DNA of 64,000 bases from an uncultured Granulosicoccus sp. GTDB lineage: Bacteria; Pseudomonadota; Gammaproteobacteria; Granulosicoccales; Granulosicoccaceae. This document shows positions 1 through 8,266 of this stretch, piece after piece. Below the pieces are notes generated by a model. It was not told where the DNA came from, ran no database searches, and saw only the letters and a list, made by a program, of their open reading frames with translations. Made by a program: the position numbers and the translations under genes. The stretch is from assembly GCA_947499955.1 (NCBI GenBank), contig CANMQI010000005.1:248001-312000 (forward strand), read 5' to 3'. Every line of letters begins with the position of its first letter. The first letter of the stretch is position 1.

Positions 1-786
1 GGTGGGACTGGCGTGGATACCCAGCTTGTGCTCCAGAGAGACACATTTCACATCGTTGCGCTCGCCGAGCGAGCCATCGTCGTTGACGAGGAACTTGGGC
101 ACGATGAACAGGGAAATTCCCTTCACACCCGGAGGCGCATCGGGCAGACGCGCCAGAACCAGATGGATGATGTTTTCCGTCAGATCATGATCGCCATAGG
201 TAATGTAGATCTTCTGGCCACTCACCAGATAATGATCCCCTTGCGGTACGGCAGTGCTGCGCACCGCGGCCAGATCCGATCCTGCCTGTGGTTCGGTGAG
301 GTTCATGGTACCGGACCAGGTGCCTTCGACCATCTTTGGCAGATAACGCTGCTGGAGTTCTTCGGAGGCATGATGCTCGATGGCATCGACCGCCCCCTGA
401 GTCAGTAACGGGCAAAGTCCGAATGACATGTTGGCGCTATGCCACATCTCCTGCACAGCTGCCGCAACCGTCATCGGCAGGCCCTGGCCGCCGAACGCCG
501 GAGGGAAGGCCAGACTGCCCCAGCCATTGTCGACAAACTGCTTGTAGGCGTCCTTCCAGCCCTCGGGCGTGGACACCTCACCCTCTTTCCACTGACTGCC
601 CTGCAGATCACCCGTGCGATTCAGGGGCGCCAGAACGTCACCGGTGAAACGCGCCGATTCCTCCAGAATGGCTTCAACAAGATCAGGAGTTGCCTCTTCA
701 AAGCCTTCCAGCTCAGCAATTTCGGACAATCCGATGACATGCTTGAGAACGAAGGCAATGTCCTTGACGGGCGCGGTATAAGTCAT
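1..786 (-). CDS. Acyl-CoA dehydrogenase (DmdC/FadE-like), N-terminal part
   Basis: FAD-dependent oxidation of an acyl-CoA to the 2-enoyl-CoA. The frame is open from an ATG at 784-786 to the window edge, giving 262 residues of a family member that normally has about 590-600. Visible are the N-terminal helical part starting MTYTAPVKDIAFVL, typical of the long dehydrogenases related to methylthiopropanoyl-CoA dehydrogenase, and the mid-domain motif TEPQAGSDLAAVRSTA that contacts FAD and substrate. An AAGG sequence sits about ten bases before the ATG. It is followed upstream by the coiled-coil gene and etfA/etfB on the same strand, which fits ETF as its electron acceptor. Substrate chain length cannot be told; the C-terminal half lies outside the window. 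Confidence 0.88.
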   Translation of the reverse strand, partial: MTYTAPVKDIAFVLKHVIGLSEIAELEGFEEATPDLVEAILEESARFTGDVLAPLNRTGDLQGSQWKEGEVSTPEGWKDAYKQFVDNGWGSLAFPPAFGGQGLPMTVAAAVQEMWHSANMSFGLCPLLTQGAVDAIEHHASEELQQRYLPKMVEGTWSGTMNLTEPQAGSDLAAVRSTAVPQGDHYLVSGQKIYITYGDHDLTENIIHLVLARLPDAPPGVKGISLFIVPKFLVNDDGSLGERNDVKCVSLEHKLGIHASPT

Positions 787-887
787 CTTCGGGATCCTTC
801 TGGAGAATCAGGTGGAACCGCAGGCGCTTGTTACCGGCGGTATGACAGGCGACAGCGAACTGCCGCCTGATGACACTTAGCGGTCTT

Positions 888-1385
888 CTACTTGCCGCTC
901 TTGAACTGATTGTTCCAACGTTCAAAGGCCGACTGCATGTCTTCCATCGCTCTTTCAGCCAGGCTCTGCATGGTGGTCGCGGACGTCTTGAATTCTTCAG
1001 CCAGGTGAGTACCGCGTTTTTCCCAGAAATCCTGAGCTTCCATGACAGCCAGGTGGCGCTTCACTTCGGCTTCATCGAGGAAGGTCCTGGATTCCTTGGT
1101 GGCGCGTGCGACGTAATCGTCGACCACAGCGCGCGATGCTTCCAGCTTCTCTTGTGCTTCCATCAAGCCCAGATGAGCCTGCAACTGGGCCTCGTCAGCC
1201 TGATCGGCGGCCTTGCGCATGGAGTTGCTGAGCAATTCGTTGATTTGAGCCAGCGCCTTCTTGGCGGTCTGCTTGATTTCCTTGCCATCCTCAGGCAGGT
1301 CGTCGATGAAATCATCAACCTTGTCCTGAATACTTTTCAACTCTTCCAGTGAGCGATCAACAGCATCGCGAATCTTCTTTTCCAT
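888..1385 (-). CDS. Charged coiled-coil protein of unknown function, phasin-like
   Basis: I do not recognise the family. The product has about 165 residues, almost entirely amphipathic helix rich in Glu, Lys, Ala and Gln, with heptad-like stretches (KSIQDKVDDFIDDL, LMEAQEKLEASRAVVDDYV) and no signal peptide. Two adjacent ATGs follow a GGAG; the second (1385) has the better spacing, so the longer frame reaching 1463 is not preferred. Size, charge and helix content resemble phasins or other granule or lipid-surface proteins. The position between an acyl-CoA dehydrogenase gene and etfA would suit a link to lipid or storage metabolism, but this is inference. Confidence 0.7.
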   Translation of the reverse strand: MEKKIRDAVDRSLEELKSIQDKVDDFIDDLPEDGKEIKQTAKKALAQINELLSNSMRKAADQADEAQLQAHLGLMEAQEKLEASRAVVDDYVARATKESRTFLDEAEVKRHLAVMEAQDFWEKRGTHLAEEFKTSATTMQSLAERAMEDMQSAFERWNNQFKSGK

Positions 1386-1457
1386 CATCAGCTCCAACGG
1401 TGTCGGGACCGTCAGTATAAACCGATAAGGGAGCCAGCCATATGACCGGTAGATTAT

Positions 1458-1505
1458 TGGCATCCTCCCCTCCCTGAAGGGAGGGGATTCCTACGGCGTT
1501 CAAGT
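1458..1505 (-). mobile_element. Solo IS200/IS605 (TnpB-type) right-end-like hairpin
   Basis: On the minus strand the sequence reads GAACGCCGTAGGAAT, then a perfect 8-bp stem (1479-1486 with 1467-1474) with a TTCA loop, then GGATGCCAA ending near 1458. This arrangement is the usual right end of IS200/IS605-family and IS1341-type tnpB elements, where it is also the 3' end of the omega RNA. No tnpA or tnpB reading frame lies beside it, so if real it is a relic or a decayed end. A plain intrinsic terminator for etfA is the alternative, but the conserved flanking bases favour the transposon reading. Confidence 0.55.
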
Positions 1506-1507
1506 AA

Positions 1508-1533
1508 CCGGCGGATGATTGCTCCTCCGCCGG
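1508..1533 (-). terminator. Stem-loop downstream of etfA
   Basis: Perfect 8-bp inverted repeat (CCGGCGGA with TCCGCCGG) and a 10-base loop, 15 bases beyond the etfA stop codon. The following T tract is weak, so termination efficiency is uncertain. Confidence 0.5.
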
Positions 1534-1548
1534 TCCGAACTTCGCCCT

Positions 1549-2484
1549 CTAGCTGTCCAGTGCTGCGGACAACTCCGGCAATGCATCAAACAGATCTGCA
1601 ACCAGGCCATAATCGGCGACCTGGAAGATCGGTGCTTCTTCATCCTTGTTGATGGCGACGATGACCTTGCTGTCCTTCATGCCGGCCAGATGCTGTATGG
1701 CACCGGATATACCTACCGCCAGATACAGATCAGGGGCGACGACCTTGCCCGTCTGGCCAACCTGGTATTCGTTAGGGACGAATCCGGCGTCAACCGCTGC
1801 CCGGGATGCACCCACGGCCGCGTTGAGCTTGCCGGCGATATCATCCAGCATGGCAAAGTTTTCGCCACTCTGCATGCCACGTCCCCCCGATACCACAATG
1901 TCGGCACTGGTCAGTTCAGGACGATCTGACTGCGACAGTTCTTGCCCCACGAAAGACACCTTGTCATTGGCTTCACCGGCTTCAACTGTTTCCACACTGG
2001 CAGAACCGCCTTCTGCGGCCGCGGCATCGAAAGCCGTGGTGCGCACGCCCATGACCTTGACCGAATCGCTGCTCTTGACCGTGGCCAGAGCGTTGCCTGC
2101 ATAGATGGGACGTACGAAAGTATCTTCACTCTTGACTTCGATGATGTCTGAAATACCGGACACATCCAGCAATGCTGCCACCCGCGGCATGACGTTCTTG
2201 CCGGCAGCTGTGGCTGCAAACAGGATATGGCTGTAGCCCTCGGCGTGCTTCACCACCAGCGCTGACAGATTTTCAGCCAACTCATTGGCATAGGCCGGGG
2301 AATCGGCCAGCATGACCTTGCTGACACCGGTAATGGCGGCGGCCTTGTCTGCCACACCCGCGGCATCACTACCCGCAACCAGCAGATGAACATCCCCACC
2401 AATGGCCGCGGCGGCTGTTACAACGCTGAGTGTTGCCGGACGAATCTCGCCGCCTTCGTGCTCAACCAGAATTAATGTACTCAT
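1549..2484 (-). CDS. etfA: Electron transfer flavoprotein subunit alpha
   Basis: FAD-carrying subunit of the ETF heterodimer, which takes electrons from acyl-CoA dehydrogenases and passes them to ETF-ubiquinone oxidoreductase. It has 311 residues, the normal size. The N-terminal half is the alpha/beta ETF domain. The C-terminal FAD domain carries the family signature [19 protein letters not shown] followed by [18 protein letters not shown]. The ATG is preceded by AGGAG at nine bases. It lies 26 bases downstream of etfB on the same strand, the usual etfBA order, within a beta-oxidation neighbourhood. Confidence 0.97.
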   Translation of the reverse strand: MSTLILVEHEGGEIRPATLSVVTAAAAIGGDVHLLVAGSDAAGVADKAAAITGVSKVMLADSPAYANELAENLSALVVKHAEGYSHILFAATAAGKNVMPRVAALLDVSGISDIIEVKSEDTFVRPIYAGNALATVKSSDSVKVMGVRTTAFDAAAAEGGSASVETVEAGEANDKVSFVGQELSQSDRPELTSADIVVSGGRGMQSGENFAMLDDIAGKLNAAVGASRAAVDAGFVPNEYQVGQTGKVVAPDLYLAVGISGAIQHLAGMKDSKVIVAINKDEEAPIFQVADYGLVADLFDALPELSAALDS

Positions 2485-2510
2485 GATCGTTATCTCCTGT
2501 TGATGGCGGG

Positions 2511-3260
2511 TCAGATGACTTTGGCTTCGTTGCGCAGCTTCTCGACCAGCTCGGCAACGCTGTTGACGATGATACCGGCCTCACGCTTGGGCGGCTCGTT
2601 GACTTCGACCACGGACAGTCCGCTGGACACATCCACACCCGTATCGGCAACCGGAATCACTTCCAGTGGCTTCTTCTTGGCCTTCATGATGTTGGGCAGC
2701 TTGGCATAACGCGGCTCGTTCAGACGCAGGTCGGCGGTGATGATGGATGGCAGACTGACCTTGATGGATTCAAGACCGGCATCCACTTCACGCGTGACTT
2801 TCAGATGATCGCCATCGAATTCGACCTTGGAGGCGAATGTGGCTTGTGACATGCCCGTCATGGCTGACAGCATCTGACCGGTCTGATTGGAGTCATCATC
2901 GATGGCCTGCTTGCCCAGGACGACCAGACCCGGCTCTTCCTTTTCAACGAGGTGCTTGAACAGCTTGGCAATGGCCAGCGGTTGCAGCTGCTCATCGGTC
3001 TCGATGAGAATACCGCGATCGGCGCCCATGGCCAGAGCAGTTCGAATGGTTTCCTGGCTTTGCGATGGGCCGATGGAAACGGCGATGACCTCGTCAGCGT
3101 TGCCGGCTTCCTTGATTCTCAAGGCTTCTTCAACGGCGATTTCGTCGAAAGGATTCATCGACATCTTGACGTTGGCCAGCTCGATGCCGGATTTGTCCGC
3201 CTTGACGCGGGCCTTCACGTTGTAGTCGAGAACGCGCTTGACGCCTACGATGATTTTCAT
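2511..3260 (-). CDS. etfB: Electron transfer flavoprotein subunit beta
   Basis: AMP-binding partner of EtfA. The protein has 249 residues, the family norm, opening [20 protein letters not shown] and carrying the ETF-beta signature region around [11 protein letters not shown] and [25 protein letters not shown]. It is the first gene of the etfBA pair. The start was taken at the family-typical MKIIVGVKR; no strong Shine-Dalgarno sequence is visible. The 191 bases upstream to the deaminase gene presumably hold the promoter. Confidence 0.97.
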   Translation of the reverse strand: MKIIVGVKRVLDYNVKARVKADKSGIELANVKMSMNPFDEIAVEEALRIKEAGNADEVIAVSIGPSQSQETIRTALAMGADRGILIETDEQLQPLAIAKLFKHLVEKEEPGLVVLGKQAIDDDSNQTGQMLSAMTGMSQATFASKVEFDGDHLKVTREVDAGLESIKVSLPSIITADLRLNEPRYAKLPNIMKAKKKPLEVIPVADTGVDVSSGLSVVEVNEPPKREAGIIVNSVAELVEKLRNEAKVI

Positions 3261-3451
3261 GGGCAGCTGCCTGTATTACTCTTGTGAAAAATGGAGATGT
3301 AGAGAGCCGATCTTAACCGTTTAACGGTCACGACCGCTCAACCCTTCGGGGTGTTCTGGCGCATTATTGCCGATTGGTGGTCGCATGAGTGCAACCGGCA
3401 AGACGCCAGATCGTTTTCTAATGACCATCGGGTCGAAATCAAGCCCGCAGG

Positions 3452-3898
3452 CTACTCGCCGATGTCCTCATTCCAGAGTGTCGGCTCGGCTTCGATGAAC
3501 TCTTCCATCAAGGCGATGCAATCCGGGTCATCCAGTACATCGACCGTCACACCGCGGCTGCGGACGTACTCTTCGGGGCCCTGAAATGTCTTGTTCTCGC
3601 CGACAACCACATGAGGAATGCCGTACAGCAATACCGCGCCACTACACATGTCACAAGGCGACAGTGTGGAATACAGCGTCGCTCGCTTGTAGGTGCTGGC
3701 CGGTAGTCTGCCGGTCTCTTCCAGGCAATCCATTTCGGCATGGCGAATGCTGCTGCCTTGCTGGACTCGCTGGTTGTGACCTCTGCCGATGATTTCGCCA
3801 TCGACCACCAGCACGGAGCCTATCGGGATACCACCGGCTGCGCGGCCCTTGCGCGCCTCTTCGATTGCAGCCTGCATGAACGGTGCATGATCCACCAT
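3452..3898 (-). CDS. Cytosine deaminase of the fungal FCY1 type (CMP/dCMP deaminase fold)
   Basis: Zinc-dependent deaminase, 148 residues. The zinc and catalytic residues are complete: HAE at 53-55 and PCDMC at 81-85 (Cys82, Cys85). It also carries features typical of yeast cytosine deaminase rather than of TadA or CDA: HAEMDCLE, STLSPCDMC, GENKTFQG and a C-terminal FIEAEPTLWNEDIGE. The likely reaction is cytosine to uracil plus ammonia. Most bacteria use the unrelated amidohydrolase CodA for this. It stands alone between etfB and a SIMPL gene on the same strand. A general nucleoside or guanine deaminase role is possible. Confidence 0.85.
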   Translation of the reverse strand: MVDHAPFMQAAIEEARKGRAAGGIPIGSVLVVDGEIIGRGHNQRVQQGSSIRHAEMDCLEETGRLPASTYKRATLYSTLSPCDMCSGAVLLYGIPHVVVGENKTFQGPEEYVRSRGVTVDVLDDPDCIALMEEFIEAEPTLWNEDIGE

Positions 3899-3997
3899 GG
3901 ATGATTCCTCAGAAGATGAAGTCTGACAGTGTAACCAGTTCGCGACCAGCTTCGCAGCCGCCGCCTCAATTCAATAGCGCCAGGGCACTTGCCCGGA

Positions 3998-4723
3998 TCA
4001 ATCCAGCTGGACTCTGCCAAACACCTGCACATTGACCCGGCTGGTGCCTGCTTCCAGCGCCGGCTCGGTGGCCACCGAGCTACGTACCATATCGGCCATC
4101 TCGGCTCGGGCTGTGAACATCGGCGCGCTGCTCTCGCCAGTCTGGATATTCACATCCAGCACCTTGTAACCGCTGGCACCCATGTTCTGCTGAACAAGAA
4201 CGGCGCGTGCCTTGAACGCATCCAGAGCCTCGCTGATCAAGGCATCCGAGGCCTGTCGTCGTGTGCTCTCCTGCGCCATGTGGCGAATACCCTTGACCTG
4301 CAGCTTTTCCTGCAGCTTCTGGATCGCCTGGCTGGCTGCGCCGAAATCCTCGGTTTCCAGTTGCAGGCTCTGGGTCGCCCGCCAGCCAATCAGGCGGCGG
4401 ACCTGGCTGCTGTCATAACGCGGATAAGTCTGGTAATCGCGTGTGCTGATATTGAGTGTGTCGAATTCACCGAGTTGCTGCGTTGCCCAGCTCATGGTCG
4501 AGTTGACCTTCTCGGCAAGTCTTGCCGCGTCAGCGTCTTCATGCTGAACCACCAGCGTTGCGATCATCAGGTCATTCGGCACTTCCGCCGACGCTTCGCT
4601 ACTGAGACTGTAGACATCGTACTGCGGCTCGCCGCCCGACTGCGCCTGAGCCAGCCCACTCGCCTGCACGATCCAGAACACCACCGCCAGCAACACCCAT
4701 TTTCCACACATCCTCGTTTTCAT
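3998..4723 (-). CDS. SIMPL domain (DUF541) periplasmic protein
   Basis: A 241-residue exported protein. A signal peptide runs to about residue 28 (hydrophobic VLLAVVFWIVQASG, cleavage near AQAQ). The rest matches the SIMPL/DUF541 pattern: the segment VYSLSSEASAEVPNDLMIATLVVQHEDADAARLAEKVN, then WRATQSLQLETEDFG, and a C-terminal strand set ending VNVQVFGRVQLD. Family members such as YggE are periplasmic or outer-membrane associated and linked to oxidative stress, but the biochemical role is unknown. It is separated from fadI by an inverted-repeat element. Confidence 0.85.
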   Translation of the reverse strand: MKTRMCGKWVLLAVVFWIVQASGLAQAQSGGEPQYDVYSLSSEASAEVPNDLMIATLVVQHEDADAARLAEKVNSTMSWATQQLGEFDTLNISTRDYQTYPRYDSSQVRRLIGWRATQSLQLETEDFGAASQAIQKLQEKLQVKGIRHMAQESTRRQASDALISEALDAFKARAVLVQQNMGASGYKVLDVNIQTGESSAPMFTARAEMADMVRSSVATEPALEAGTSRVNVQVFGRVQLD

Positions 4724-4760
4724 GCTCCAAACCTCTCATTAACACTGCAAATACAAACAC

Positions 4761-4898
4761 TTACCGGGGTCGGACCACCAACCCCACTTAAACGCCCCAT
4801 TTACCCATCAAAAATGGGCTATAAGGAATTTTTCAACGCTTTCTTGACCGAAAAATCATTTGAATACAATAGCTTGTGATGGTCCGACCCGGGGGTTA
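4761..4898. repeat. Imperfect inverted-repeat element between fadI and the SIMPL gene
   Basis: The left arm GGGGTCGGACCACCA (4766-4780) pairs with TGATGGTCCGACCCG (4876-4890), 13 of 15 matching, and weaker similarity extends outward. The roughly 95 bases between are AT-rich compared with the surroundings and include a small CCCAT/ATGGG hairpin. The right arm abuts the fadI stop codon at 4896-4898. It may be a REP/BIME or MITE-like element, or a large bidirectional terminator. I saw no second copy in the window. Confidence 0.5.
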
Positions 4899-6173
4899 GC
4901 GCTCGAGGATGGCGGTGACGCCCATGCCGCCGGCGGTGCAGACGGAGATGAGGCCGCGGCCGGAGCCTTTCTGGTCGAGCTCCTTGGCCAGGGTGCCCAG
5001 AATGCGAGCACCGGTAGCGGCGAAGGGGTGACCAACGGCCAGGCTTGAACCGACCACATTCATGCGTGAGCGGTCGATACTGCCCATGGGTGCCTCGCGC
5101 CCCAGTTCATTGCGGCAATAGTCGACATCCTCCCAGGCCTTGAGCGTGCACAGCACTTGCGCGGCGAAGGCTTCATGGATTTCATACAGATCGAAATCCT
5201 GCAAGCTCCGCTCGGCGCGGCGCAACATGTCGCTCACAGCCACCGTCGGTGCCATCAGCAGACCGGCACCTCCCACGAAATCCACGGCAGCGGTCGCCGA
5301 GTGCGTCAGCCAGGCCTGAACCGGCAGGCCGCGCTCGCGTGCCCATTCTTCGGAACACAACAGCACACCAGCCGCCCCGTCGGTCAACGGCGTGCTGTTG
5401 CCTGCCGTCAGCGTTCCCGCGTCCGATTTGTCGTAGGCCGGACGTAGCTTGCTCAACGACTCCATGGTCGAATCCACACGCATGTTGTTGTCACGCATCA
5501 CGCCTTCGCAGGGAATCAGCAAGTCATCGTAGAAGCCTTCATCGTAGGCTCTGGCCGCATTCTGATGCGATGCCAGCGCCAACGCATCCTGCTCTTCACG
5601 CGCAATGGACCAGGTCTTGGCCATCCTCTCGCAATGCTGCCCCATGCTCAGCAGGGTGCGCGGTTCATTGACCGACGGCGGCACCGGTGCCAACTCCCCG
5701 GGCCGCAGTCCCTTGAACACACCCAGCTTCGATTTGAAGTCCCGCGCCTTGCCCAGTGACACCAGACGCTTTGCAAACTTCTGCTTGAACACGATCGGCA
5801 CATCGCTGACCGTATCGGTGCCGGCGGCAATGGCAGAATCGATCTGTCCGGTGGCTATCCTGGCGGCCGCCGTCATCGCCGCCTGCAAGGAAGTGCCACA
5901 CGCCTGCTGCATCGTCAGCCCCGGTGTACGCGGCGACAGACGCGTACTCAACACGGCCTCACGTGCCAGATTCCAGTCTCGCGAATGCGTGATGACCGCC
6001 CCCGCATTGACCTCCCCCAGCTGTGCGCCCTCCAGACCATAGCGCTCCACCATGCCGTTGAGCACCGTGCTCAACATCTTCATGTTGGACAGCTCGGCAT
6101 AAGCCGTATTGGCGCGGCAGAAGGGAATGCGCAGACCGCCGACAATCGCGACGGGTTTCAGTGCTTGAGTCAT
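4896..6173 (-). CDS. fadI: Acetyl-CoA C-acyltransferase (3-ketoacyl-CoA thiolase, FadI type)
   Basis: Thiolytic cleavage of 3-ketoacyl-CoA in beta-oxidation. It has 425 residues, matching FadI rather than the shorter FadA. The acyl-accepting cysteine is in MQQACGTSLQAA, the histidine motif is AVGHPFAATGARIL, and the second cysteine is in the C-terminal CTAGGMG. The ATG overlaps the stop codon of fadJ (ATGA), so the two are translationally coupled and probably form the multienzyme complex. Gene order is fadJ then fadI, the reverse of E. coli fadIJ. Confidence 0.93.
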   Translation of the reverse strand: MTQALKPVAIVGGLRIPFCRANTAYAELSNMKMLSTVLNGMVERYGLEGAQLGEVNAGAVITHSRDWNLAREAVLSTRLSPRTPGLTMQQACGTSLQAAMTAAARIATGQIDSAIAAGTDTVSDVPIVFKQKFAKRLVSLGKARDFKSKLGVFKGLRPGELAPVPPSVNEPRTLLSMGQHCERMAKTWSIAREEQDALALASHQNAARAYDEGFYDDLLIPCEGVMRDNNMRVDSTMESLSKLRPAYDKSDAGTLTAGNSTPLTDGAAGVLLCSEEWARERGLPVQAWLTHSATAAVDFVGGAGLLMAPTVAVSDMLRRAERSLQDFDLYEIHEAFAAQVLCTLKAWEDVDYCRNELGREAPMGSIDRSRMNVVGSSLAVGHPFAATGARILGTLAKELDQKGSGRGLISVCTAGGMGVTAILER

Positions 6174-8137
6174 CGAAAATCGGCCTCTTGTTGTTCGAGA
6201 TAATGCATCGGCCCTCCCAGAAAGGGGGCGAAACCGGTGCCGAAGACAATACCGGCATCCAGCAGGTCGTCATCCGCCACGATGCCATCGGCAGACGCCG
6301 AGCGGCATTCGTCCAGAAACGGTGTCAGCAGACGTGTGGCAATCTGATCGCCATAGGGACTGTCCACATCGACGCCCTGACGATTGGATCGCCCCTTGGT
6401 CCAGATGAAGAAGCCCTCGCCGCTCTTCTTGCCCAGATGCCCGGCATCCAGTTTCTTCTGCAGCAACTCACGCTGGGCCTCGACATCACCACTGGCCAGT
6501 GTTTCGGCCACCTTCATGCAGACATCCAGGCCGACCACATCGGCCAGCTCTATCGGTCCCATCGGCATGCCGAAGCGAATGGCTGCCGCATCGATGGTTT
6601 CCTTGTCGATGCCTTCGAGCATGAGCGTGAAGGCTTCCATCAGATAAGGCGCCAGCACCCGATTGACCAGAAAACCCGGCGCACTTTTCGTCGGCAATGG
6701 AAAACGATTGATCTGGGAACAGAATGAACAACCCCGAGTGATCCATTGATCAGCCGTCTGCTCACCGTGGACCACTTCCACCAACGGCATCTTCGCCACC
6801 GGGTTGAAGAAGTGCAGACCGATCAGTCGCTCGGGAGACGCAAGGTCCCGCGCCAGCTCTTCCAGTGGCAGCGCCGAGGTGTTGGTCGCCAGTACGGCGT
6901 GTTCAGCCATGCGGGGTTCCATCTCGGCATACAGTGCCCGCTTCGCATCCGCATCTTCATAGATCGCCTCGATGATGACGTCGGCGCGCGCCACACCCTC
7001 ACCGGCAACATCCGGCAACAGCCGAGAGAGCGCGGCCTCCACAGCCGGCCGTTTCTTCAGCCGCCGCTTGAACAGCGTCCGTGCGCGCTTCAGAGCCGGC
7101 TCGATGTAGTTGAGTTCACGATCCTGCAGCGTCACCTCCATGCCTTGCAGTACGCACCAGGCAGCGATGTCGCCGCCCATCACGCCGGCGCCCACCACAT
7201 GCACACGGCGCACCTTGAAATCCTCACTCTTGCCCAGCCCCTTCATGCGCTCGGTCAGGAAGAACAGGCGACGCAGGTTGCGCGCAGTATCCCCCACCAT
7301 CAGCTGGCCCACTCGCTCGGCCTCGCCATCGAACATGCGACGGCGATTATCACGATGCTCGGCCCACAGATCGATCATCTCGTAGGGCGCCGGATAATGA
7401 GCCGGGTTGGCTTTCTCTGCCGTTTTCTTCCGCAGTACACGCGCCAGCAGGGCTCGCGCCGGCTGTCGATTGGTGGCACTGGCCGCCAGAGAAGGTTTGC
7501 GCTTGCGCCGCTTTTGCAGTACCGCTCGACGCGCTGCCCACGGCAGTGAGCTGAACTCATCGACCAGCTCGTCGATGACTCCCATGCCTCTGGCTGCCGG
7601 CGCACGCAGATTTCGTGCTGTCAGCATCAGCTGCATGCCGGCCAGACCACCAACACGTTCGGTGATACGCGTGGTGCCTCCCAGACCGGGGAAGATACCC
7701 AGCTTGACTTCAGGGAAGCCCAGCCGTGTCTCGGGTACGTTCAGTGCCACGATGTAGTTGCAGCACAGTGCCAGCTCCAGGCCACCGCCCAGGGCAAAAC
7801 CGTGGATCGCCGCAACGGTATGGCATGACAGGTTTTCCAGACGCGCAAACACTTCATGGCCCTGCCGAATGAGATCGCTGACGGCACTGGCCTCATCGAA
7901 CTGATCGAATTCCCGAATGTCCGCACCGAGAATGAAACTGCCCGGCTTGGCCGAACCGATGACAAGCCCCGCAGGTTCGATGGACTCGATGAGGGTCAGT
8001 ATCGACCCCAGCTCCGTGATCACCTCTCTGGACAAGGAGTTGCTACTCTCCCCCTTGCGATCACAGTTCAACCAGACGATGTTGTCAGAGTCGTGTTCTA
8101 TCTGCCAATGATCATGAGATCCGAAGCGTGTTGTCAT
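6170..8137 (-). CDS. fadJ: Fatty acid oxidation complex alpha subunit (enoyl-CoA hydratase / 3-hydroxyacyl-CoA dehydrogenase)
   Basis: Multifunctional beta-oxidation enzyme of about 655 residues. The N-terminal crotonase domain shows FILGADIREF, the oxyanion and glutamate region GGGLELALC and FPEVKLGIFPGLGG. The NAD domain begins VHVVGAGVMGGDIAAW, and the catalytic histidine lies in GLHFFNPVAKMPLVEVVHG. The C-terminal helical 3HCDH domains follow (APGFLVNRVLAPYLMEA). I chose the ATG at 8137 because it gives the family N-terminus; the frame continues to 8185. Together with fadI, etfBA and the acyl-CoA dehydrogenase it completes the pathway. Confidence 0.93.
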   Translation of the reverse strand: MTTRFGSHDHWQIEHDSDNIVWLNCDRKGESSNSLSREVITELGSILTLIESIEPAGLVIGSAKPGSFILGADIREFDQFDEASAVSDLIRQGHEVFARLENLSCHTVAAIHGFALGGGLELALCCNYIVALNVPETRLGFPEVKLGIFPGLGGTTRITERVGGLAGMQLMLTARNLRAPAARGMGVIDELVDEFSSLPWAARRAVLQKRRKRKPSLAASATNRQPARALLARVLRKKTAEKANPAHYPAPYEMIDLWAEHRDNRRRMFDGEAERVGQLMVGDTARNLRRLFFLTERMKGLGKSEDFKVRRVHVVGAGVMGGDIAAWCVLQGMEVTLQDRELNYIEPALKRARTLFKRRLKKRPAVEAALSRLLPDVAGEGVARADVIIEAIYEDADAKRALYAEMEPRMAEHAVLATNTSALPLEELARDLASPERLIGLHFFNPVAKMPLVEVVHGEQTADQWITRGCSFCSQINRFPLPTKSAPGFLVNRVLAPYLMEAFTLMLEGIDKETIDAAAIRFGMPMGPIELADVVGLDVCMKVAETLASGDVEAQRELLQKKLDAGHLGKKSGEGFFIWTKGRSNRQGVDVDSPYGDQIATRLLTPFLDECRSASADGIVADDDLLDAGIVFGTGFAPFLGGPMHYLEQQEADFR

Positions 8138-8266
8138 GGAGTGAGCTCTTGGAAGAATTCGATATTCCGGGACCAGCGAAACCATCCGAAGGCCAGGGCG
8201 CCCCTGGTACTTCAGACTATAACGCCGTCAGACTAGCAGACTTGAGTACGTTGACGCCGTTGCCGG

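Noticed and set aside
3989..4879. Plus-strand frame of 296 codons
   Set aside because: It is antisense to the SIMPL protein, which has a clear signal peptide and family pattern.
6746..7549. Plus-strand frame of 267 codons
   Set aside because: It lies fully inside fadJ on the opposite strand, with no recognisable family; it results from GC-rich codon bias.
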